64,000 bases of DNA from Chloroflexota bacterium (GTDB lineage Bacteria; Chloroflexota; Anaerolineae; UBA2200): assembly GCA_030607875.1 (NCBI GenBank), contig JAUWJD010000004.1:1-64000 (forward strand), written 5' to 3'. Within the stretch, counting starts at the first letter, position 1; every line of letters starts with the position of its first letter. Below are positions 57,756-64,000 of the stretch, piece after piece. Under the pieces are notes generated by a model. The model saw nothing but the letters and a program-made list of their open reading frames with translations. It had not been told where the DNA came from and ran no database searches. A program made the position numbers and the translations under genes.

Positions 57756-58691
57756 TCAGAGGGGCGGTCTTGGTTTCTCCAGGCACAGCTTCACCAGATC
57801 GTTGATCCGTGCCGTGCCGACGCACATCACTGTATCAGCCCCGCCCCAATATATCTTGACTGTGCCGTCATCCTCGGGGATGACTCCGCAAGTGAACACG
57901 ACGTTGTGTACGTACCCGGTCACCTCCCACGGGTCTTCCGGTTGCAGGATCCATTCGTCCGAGACGCCCAGAATCGTAGCCGGGTCTTTGAGGTCGTGAA
58001 GGGCAACGCCAAGCCGGTAAACGGAGCCATCCATGGTGGGAAAGACGCCGTGGTAGATGTGCAGCCAGCCATGCCCGGTCTCGAAAGGCGTGGCTCCGGG
58101 ACCGATCTTCATTTCATCCCAGTGATACTGTACAGGTTTCATCACCAGCCGAGAGTCCCCCCAGTGTACCAGGTCTGGAGAATAGGAGATCCAGATGGAC
58201 CAGGGGGAAATCTCGGAATGGGGCCGGTCCAGCCGGGCGTAGCGTCCGCCGAACTTGCGAGGAATGATAACCACGTTGCGGTAGTCTGCCTCCGTGATCA
58301 GTGAAACCCGCTCCACAGATTCAAAGTCTTTGGTTTGAGCCAGGCCGATGCGCACACCGTGCCTGGAGTAGGCGCTGTAGGTGATCAGATAGCGGCCCTC
58401 CATCGCGCAGATGCGCGGGTCTTCGATGCCATACTCCTCATAGATCGCAAAGACTCCTTCGCTAGCAGGCACCATGAATGGCTCTGGCCGCACACGGAAG
58501 TGAAAACCGTCGTCGCTCTCCGCCAGTCCAAGGATGGAGCGTCCGTTTCGCTGGTGAGAGCGAAAGAGCATCACGTACCGGCCGTCGTGCTTGACCATTC
58601 CCGCGTTGTGAACCGTCGCCACGGGATATGGCACGTCGTCCTTTGTGAGGATGGGGTTGCCCTTGTATCGCGTGACTATGGCTTCTATCAT
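57756..58691 (-). CDS. Glycoside hydrolase family 130 protein (mannoside phosphorylase-like)
   Basis: YKGNPILTKDDVPYPVATVHNAGMVKHDGRYVMLFR, GIEDPRICAMEGRYLITYSAYS, IGPGATPFETGHGWLHIYHGV. Confidence 0.92.
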   Translation of the reverse strand: MIEAIVTRYKGNPILTKDDVPYPVATVHNAGMVKHDGRYVMLFRSHQRNGRSILGLAESDDGFHFRVRPEPFMVPASEGVFAIYEEYGIEDPRICAMEGRYLITYSAYSRHGVRIGLAQTKDFESVERVSLITEADYRNVVIIPRKFGGRYARLDRPHSEISPWSIWISYSPDLVHWGDSRLVMKPVQYHWDEMKIGPGATPFETGHGWLHIYHGVFPTMDGSVYRLGVALHDLKDPATILGVSDEWILQPEDPWEVTGYVHNVVFTCGVIPEDDGTVKIYWGGADTVMCVGTARINDLVKLCLEKPRPPL

Positions 58692-58892
58692 TTCCATTTC
58701 TCCTCCCGACACTGACGAAAGGCAATTTTCTCCGCCATGTCCAACTCTTCAGGCAATTCGCTCTGACCGGCCTGTGCGCTCAACGCCAACAACCCTCCCA
58801 CTTCTGCACTCGGTACAGGACCTTTCTCCGACAAACTGCTAGGGGCTAGCCAGTCTGACCAGCCCCTCAAAAACACACGCTCACGTTGTTGC

Positions 58893-59095
58893 TACTGCTT
58901 CGTGCATCAGTTGCGAAACCCCTCTGGCTCGATTATCGCATGAAAACAACAGCCTGAGTTTAGCAATCCCGTCGAGCCGTCGCCTGCCTCTGGGTATCGT
59001 CTCCCCAGAGACGATGCGGCCTTGTCTTCGCCAAGATCTTCGACGAGAAGGGCATGCAGAGCACGAACTGTTGACGCAGTACCCTGTAATCGCAG
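58893..59095 (-). repeat. Dispersed noncoding repeat, long copy with internal insertion (partner at 9889-10000)
   Basis: Minus strand GTACTGCGTCAACAGTTCGT...GCTCGACGGGATTGCTAAACTC...GATAATCGAGCCAGAGGGGTTT...GCACGAAGCAGTA. Confidence 0.82.
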
Positions 59096-59115
59096 AGATG
59101 GTGATTCACGAAAGT

Positions 59116-59766
59116 TTAATATAGCCGCCGCAGCACAAAGATCGCGGCAATTGCTATCAGAACAACCGCCATCAACTGCGCGCCCAAGCACAACGACTGC
59201 CGCCAGGCGTTGACGTCCAGTACATCTGGCAACGCTGACCGCGTAGGACGGGCCAGAGTAGGTGTAGCTGTAGGTTGAGCAAGCGGTGACGTCGGAATGA
59301 TGAACGTGGGCGTGGCGGCGGGTGTGATCGTCGCCGTGGGTGTCGGAGTACGCGTTGGCTCTGGGGTGTCAGTCGGCGCCGCGTTGGCAACCAGGATGCC
59401 ATGCACAAGAACCTCTTGGTAGTTGCCGGTCTGATTGACAACTCGCAGGCGCAGGCTATAGCTGCCATCCGAAACGATGATTGTCTCCCAGGTCTCAAGA
59501 AGACCGTCGGCTACCTGCGTCTCATGTACAGAGCCGATCAACGTCCACTGCTCTGTGCCCTCTGCTGCGTAGTACACCTCGTACTTCCAGAATGCCGGAT
59601 CAATGGCGGTTCCCACAATGGGGACCGTGCCTCTCACCACTGCATTGTCACCTGGCGAATTGATGGTTGCCTGCGCTCCCTGCGGCAAAGGCTCAGCCGC
59701 GATTGTTGTCCAGGCCCAAGTGAGTGCAGTACATATCACCAAACTACAAACGAGTGTTTTTCTCAT
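59116..59766 (-). CDS. Secreted/anchored protein with Ig-like domain and Thr-Pro linker
   Basis: Signal peptide, INSPGDNAVVRGTVPIVGTAIDPAFWKYEVYYA, TPEPTRTPTPTATITPAATPT, C-terminal TM. Confidence 0.75.
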   Translation of the reverse strand: MRKTLVCSLVICTALTWAWTTIAAEPLPQGAQATINSPGDNAVVRGTVPIVGTAIDPAFWKYEVYYAAEGTEQWTLIGSVHETQVADGLLETWETIIVSDGSYSLRLRVVNQTGNYQEVLVHGILVANAAPTDTPEPTRTPTPTATITPAATPTFIIPTSPLAQPTATPTLARPTRSALPDVLDVNAWRQSLCLGAQLMAVVLIAIAAIFVLRRLY

Positions 59767-60037
59767 CTACGCCTCTCAGGTCGTTGCCTTCGTTCGAGCG
59801 GGCCGTGCTGCTTGTCGCTGAACAGGCCAAGTTTAGCACAAAACACGGGCGGTGACAAGCTGCCAGGAACACGTGGTGGTTGTGCCTATGGAGACAAGGG
59901 GTGGAGTGCAAAGGAGGTTCCTGTGGGTGTCAGGGGCCGGAAGGAAGATGCGCTGGCAGCGCAATAAAAGGGCGTGTTGACTTTTTGGAGGCGTTGGTCA
60001 ATCCTGGAACAGCGGCGCACGGCGAATGGATGTCCTC

Positions 60038-60778
60038 CTATCGCAGGATGATCTTTCTGAACTCCTCAGCGTAGTCAACACCGAGTTGGCGTCCGAGTTC
60101 CCGATTCCATTCGCGGACCCTTCTGTCTACAAAGTCTGGCTCAACCTGGCTGCGGTGCGCCTTGAGCGCAGCGATCTTCAGCTCAACCGTTTCCGTGATA
60201 TCCACCCAGGTGTCGGCCTCCGGTGATCCGTAGAGGTAGATCTCCTGAACTTTGTGTGGCTCCAATCCCTCTTCCAGCAGCTCGGGGAACACAAAGCGCG
60301 TACCAGCGGACGGGAAGATGGCATAGAGCGCTGCTTCGGCTGCGGCCCGATGGTCGGGGTGATTGATGTATGTATTGCGGTGGAAAATTCGTGTGGGATC
60401 CCCGCAAACCACAATGTCCGGCTTGTAGCGCCGGATGAGGCGGGTCAGTTCACGGCGCAGCTCCAGGGTGGGCTGAAGTGTGCCATCTTCATGATCCAGG
60501 AGAATGACAGTCTCGACCCCCAGGATGCGAGCTGCTTCCAGTTGCTCTGCACGCCGGATAGGAGCCATACGCTCTGGTGGCATGTCGGGCTCATTGCTGC
60601 CCCGGCTGCCATCGGTGCAAATCACATAGACAACTTGCGAGCCTTCCTTGATCCAACGCGCAACAGTTCCTGCGCAGATGAACTCGGGATCATCAGGGTG
60701 TGCAGCAATCACCATCCGCCTGTTGGGTTCGCTATGGGGTTGGGCGGATTGTGTCGGCTCTACTCCCTTTATTGCCAT
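60038..60778 (-). CDS. PIG-L family deacetylase
   Basis: RRMVIAAHPDDPEFICAGTVARWIKEGSQVVYVICTDGSRGSNEPDM, HPDHRAAAEAAL. Confidence 0.93.
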   Translation of the reverse strand: MAIKGVEPTQSAQPHSEPNRRMVIAAHPDDPEFICAGTVARWIKEGSQVVYVICTDGSRGSNEPDMPPERMAPIRRAEQLEAARILGVETVILLDHEDGTLQPTLELRRELTRLIRRYKPDIVVCGDPTRIFHRNTYINHPDHRAAAEAALYAIFPSAGTRFVFPELLEEGLEPHKVQEIYLYGSPEADTWVDITETVELKIAALKAHRSQVEPDFVDRRVREWNRELGRQLGVDYAEEFRKIILR

Positions 60779-62013
60779 AGCTCCTCGTAGACATTCAGGA
60801 TACGCTCCGCCACTGTTTGCCAGGTGTATCCCTGCGCCTTTTGACGGGCATTGACGGCCAGGCGTTCGCGCAGTTCGCCATCCAACAGGATGAGCCGCAG
60901 TTTCTCGGCCAGAGCATCTTCGTCCCCCGCTGGCACCAGAAAGCCTGTCACACCATCCTCGACAGTGTGCTGCAACCCCCCAACCCGCGAGGCGATGACT
61001 GGCGTGCAGCAGGCCATTGCTTCCAGTGCGACCAGCCCAAAAGATTCGTAGTGGGAAGGCACCACGCAGACTTCGGCAGCGGAGTAATAATAGGCCAGGG
61101 TGTCCTGCGCTCGCGAGCCGAGGAAGGCGACCAGATCGTGCAAGCCGACCTCATCCTTCAGCTTGTCCAGGCATTCGAGTTGGCCAGCGACGTCGGAGCC
61201 ATCGTCATCAGCGTCGCCCCCAATGATCGCCAGACACAGGTACTTGGCCAACTCAGGCTCCAGTTCCGTCAGCTTGCACATCGCTTTCAACAATGTATCC
61301 AGGCCTTTGAGCGGATCGAGCCGGCCGACGAACAGGACAAGGCGCTGATCCTGAGGTAGCTCGACCCCGATAGCAGTCATGGCTTCATCACGGGGCATGG
61401 GTCTGAACATGTCGAGGTCCACGCCTAGAGGGATGACGACGATTTTGTCAGGATCGGCGCCGTAGAGCTCTACCATCTGTGCTTTGTCCAGTGGGGTTGC
61501 GGCGACGATGCGATCAACTTCGTCCGTCAGTTCACCCTCTACACCGATGCGTGCGGCGGTCTCTTTCTCTTCCTCATTGCGGGCCACGGCGTCTTTCATG
61601 CGTCCCAGCGTGTGGAACATTTGTACTGTGGGCAGCGGGCATTCGCGCGCGAGTTCACGTGCCACCCACCCTGAGAGCCAGTAGTGGCTATGCAGCAAGT
61701 CGTAGGCAATGCCCTCACGCGCAGAGAACTCACGCAGGCCAGCCACAAATTGCGGCAGGTGGTCGTAGACCAGGTTCTTGTTGTATGGCTTCTCTGGCCC
61801 AGCCGGCAGATGGATCACCCGCACGTTGGGCCACAAGTCGCGTATGCGCTCGCTTGTTGGGTCTTGAAAACGGGTATAAATGTCCACGATCAGGCCTTGG
61901 GCACCCAACTCACGGCTCAACTCCCGCACATAGACATTCATGCCCCCGGTCTCTTTGCCTCCCAACGCGGCCATGGGGCAGGTATGAACGCTGAGCATGG
62001 CGATTCGGCGCAT
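60769..62013 (-). CDS. Glycosyltransferase family 4 (MshA/sucrose-phosphate-synthase-like)
   Basis: [85 protein letters not shown]. Confidence 0.92.
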   Translation of the reverse strand: MRRIAMLSVHTCPMAALGGKETGGMNVYVRELSRELGAQGLIVDIYTRFQDPTSERIRDLWPNVRVIHLPAGPEKPYNKNLVYDHLPQFVAGLREFSAREGIAYDLLHSHYWLSGWVARELARECPLPTVQMFHTLGRMKDAVARNEEEKETAARIGVEGELTDEVDRIVAATPLDKAQMVELYGADPDKIVVIPLGVDLDMFRPMPRDEAMTAIGVELPQDQRLVLFVGRLDPLKGLDTLLKAMCKLTELEPELAKYLCLAIIGGDADDDGSDVAGQLECLDKLKDEVGLHDLVAFLGSRAQDTLAYYYSAAEVCVVPSHYESFGLVALEAMACCTPVIASRVGGLQHTVEDGVTGFLVPAGDEDALAEKLRLILLDGELRERLAVNARQKAQGYTWQTVAERILNVYEELWQ

Positions 62014-62123
62014 GTTGATGTCGCCTCCTCTACAGCGAAAGTCTCTAACGCCAGTAGCATTAGAGACAAAGAGGGAATGGGATAGTGATCTCATCCCCTC
62101 TAGTGCGCTGTCTGAACAGGTGC

Positions 62124-63131
62124 CTACATCTTATCGCCGATATACTTGACCAGGTCGGCGATGCGGCAAGAGTAACCCCACTCGTTGTCGTACCAGGAGA
62201 GCACTTTGACCAAATTGGCAGTAACCCTCGTGGACAGCCCATCCACGATGGACGAGCGGGTATCCCCCTTGTAGTCTAATGAAACCAAGGGTTCCATGCT
62301 AATCCCCAGAATGCCCTTGAGCTTCCCCTCGGCCGCTTCCTCGTACGCCGCATTGACTTCCTCAACGGAGGTCTCCCTCTTCACCTCGGCGACAAAGTCA
62401 ACGATAGAGACCGTCGGCGTGGGGACACGAATTGCAAGCCCGTCGAACCTGCCCTTCAACTCCGGCATGACCACACCAACCGCTTTGGCTGCTCCGGTGG
62501 TGGTGGGTATCATGTTCAGGGCAGCGGCGCGCGTCCGCCGCAGGTCCCTGTGCGGAAGATCCAGAATGCGCTGGTCAGTGGTGTAGGAGTGGATGGTGGT
62601 CATCAGCCCACGCACGATGCCAAACTTGTCGTGCAAGACTTTAGCCGCAGGGGCGATGCAGTTGGTGGTGCAGGAGGCGTTCGAGATTACGTGATGCTTG
62701 GCAGGATCGTATTTCTCTTCGTTCACACCCAGCACAATAGTAATGTCCTCATTCTTGGCTGGTGCACTGATGATGACCTTCTTGGCTCCGGCGTGAATGT
62801 GTGCGACGGCCTTCTCCGCGTCACGAAAAACGCCAGTTGACTCAACTACGATATCCACACCCAGATCACCCCAGGGCAACTTTGCCGGATCTCGCTGTGC
62901 CATGACGATCAGTTTTTTGCCATTCACGCGCAGGTTGTCGCCGACTACCTCAACGGTGCCGGGGAAAGCACCATAGTTGGAGTCGTGGCTGAGCAGGTGT
63001 GCGTTCATCTTGGCATCGAACAAATCGTTGACGGCCACAACCTCGATATCCCCCGGATAGTAATCGAGCATGGCCTTGAAAGACTGCCGCCCAATGCGCC
63101 CGAAACCGTTGATTCCGACTCTGATTGTCAT
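62124..63131 (-). CDS. gap: Type I glyceraldehyde-3-phosphate dehydrogenase
   Basis: [51 protein letters not shown]. Confidence 0.98.
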   Translation of the reverse strand: MTIRVGINGFGRIGRQSFKAMLDYYPGDIEVVAVNDLFDAKMNAHLLSHDSNYGAFPGTVEVVGDNLRVNGKKLIVMAQRDPAKLPWGDLGVDIVVESTGVFRDAEKAVAHIHAGAKKVIISAPAKNEDITIVLGVNEEKYDPAKHHVISNASCTTNCIAPAAKVLHDKFGIVRGLMTTIHSYTTDQRILDLPHRDLRRTRAAALNMIPTTTGAAKAVGVVMPELKGRFDGLAIRVPTPTVSIVDFVAEVKRETSVEEVNAAYEEAAEGKLKGILGISMEPLVSLDYKGDTRSSIVDGLSTRVTANLVKVLSWYDNEWGYSCRIADLVKYIGDKM

Positions 63132-63218
63132 TTCTTTTCCTCCGTTGTTGATGATCTCACCAGCCCAATGGCGGTGGAGTGTTGTGCCAATACCTCAGTA
63201 TCGATCAGGATGACTGTG

Positions 63219-64000
63219 CTACATCAGGCCCACAGGGAGCTTTATGCGAGACCTGCTTTGCCTCCGATGGCTGGCATAGATGCTCATGATGCTCTGCGCC
63301 AACTTCGTGGGGTCATGGCGCCATGGCGTCTCCTCATCCACCAGATCCGCAGGCCACAAGCGGTACGTCCCATCCGCTGTGGGCTTGACCATTTCTGCAT
63401 TCCAACTTGCTGGCTTTTGCACCTCCAGGTTATCGTTCACCAAAACGTAGTCAAAGAGGCTTTCCCCCACGTGACTGTACAGGGCTCGCACATGGTCGGC
63501 TGCATCGTAGTGATCCGTCTCGCCAGCCTGGGTGGCCAGGTTGCAGGCATAGATCTTTGGTGCTTCGGAAGCGCAGAGTGCTGCGGCAATATCCTTGACC
63601 AGCAGGTTGGGCAAGATGCTGGTGTACAGACTGCCTGGGCCCACGACAATCAGGTCCGCGTCGAGCAGAGCCTGCACCGACTCACCGTATCCCCGCGCAT
63701 CGCCTGGCTGCAGGAACACACGCTCGATCGGCGCCCCAGCCTTGGGAATGCTAGATTCCCCCTGCACCTGATATTGCCCGTTGTTGCCGTCCGTGTCCTC
63801 TGCCAGTTCGGCGCACAGGATGACACTCTGCATGGTGGAAGGTAAGATACGTCCACGAACAGCAAGCACCTTGCTGGATTGGCGAATGGCCTGTCCAAAA
63901 TCGCCAGTGACCCCGGCCATGGCAGCAATAAACAGATTGCCAAAGCTATGGCCATTGAGCCCCAGCCCCTCGCCAAAGCGGTACTGAAAGAGCAACGTCA
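63219..64000 (-). CDS. YvcK/CofD-like gluconeogenesis factor, 5' part outside window
   Basis: FQYRFGEGLGLNGHSFGNLFIAAMAGVTGDFGQAIRQSSKVLAVRGRILPST, ADLIVVGPGSLYTSILPNLLV. Confidence 0.92.
   Translation of the reverse strand, partial: TLLFQYRFGEGLGLNGHSFGNLFIAAMAGVTGDFGQAIRQSSKVLAVRGRILPSTMQSVILCAELAEDTDGNNGQYQVQGESSIPKAGAPIERVFLQPGDARGYGESVQALLDADLIVVGPGSLYTSILPNLLVKDIAAALCASEAPKIYACNLATQAGETDHYDAADHVRALYSHVGESLFDYVLVNDNLEVQKPASWNAEMVKPTADGTYRLWPADLVDEETPWRHDPTKLAQSIMSIYASHRRQSRSRIKLPVGLM

Overview
The 64 kb window is a GC-rich bacterial segment with no rRNA, tRNA or CRISPR. Gene content resembles Chloroflexota/Anaerolineae-type genomes, but that taxonomic impression is inference only. Positions 1-39.8 kb hold a large cell-surface polysaccharide locus. 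It contains many GT2/GT4/GT11/GT-C glycosyltransferases, methyltransferases, a GDP-fucose synthase, a Wzm/Wzt-type ABC exporter, a NeuD-type acetyltransferase, a DegT aminotransferase, a complete-looking GDP-D-glycero-alpha-D-manno-heptose module (hddC-hddA-gmhA-gmhB) and an O-antigen-ligase-like protein. Positions 42.6-51.1 kb look like a lasso-peptide-type RiPP cluster: PqqD/RRE, B2 protease, Asn-synthase-like cyclase, a 58-aa precursor, a phosphoribosyltransferase-PqqD fusion, an HPr-kinase-like protein and a PF14907-like nucleotidyltransferase. The rest is mostly metabolic or housekeeping genes (SLC13 permease, PPK2, DegV, GH130, PIG-L, GT4, GAPDH, YvcK). Three signals stand out. (1) At 11.9-14.8 kb, small-protein and toxin-antitoxin cassettes (four-helix-bundle protein, RelB/YafQ-like, UPF0175/DUF3368, HicB/HicA) lie between repeated 5' remnants of the wzt gene, each linked to short AACGTT or AATTCGCAAT repeats, upstream of an intact wzt that carries the same repeat inside its reading frame. 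(2) The RiPP cluster has an unusual PRTase-PqqD fusion and a precursor with no Gly at the predicted core position 1. (3) Several unrelated short repeat families sit at gene boundaries or inside ORFs, including a GIY-YIG gene bracketed by palindromic repeats and a dispersed repeat pair about 49 kb apart in opposite orientation.
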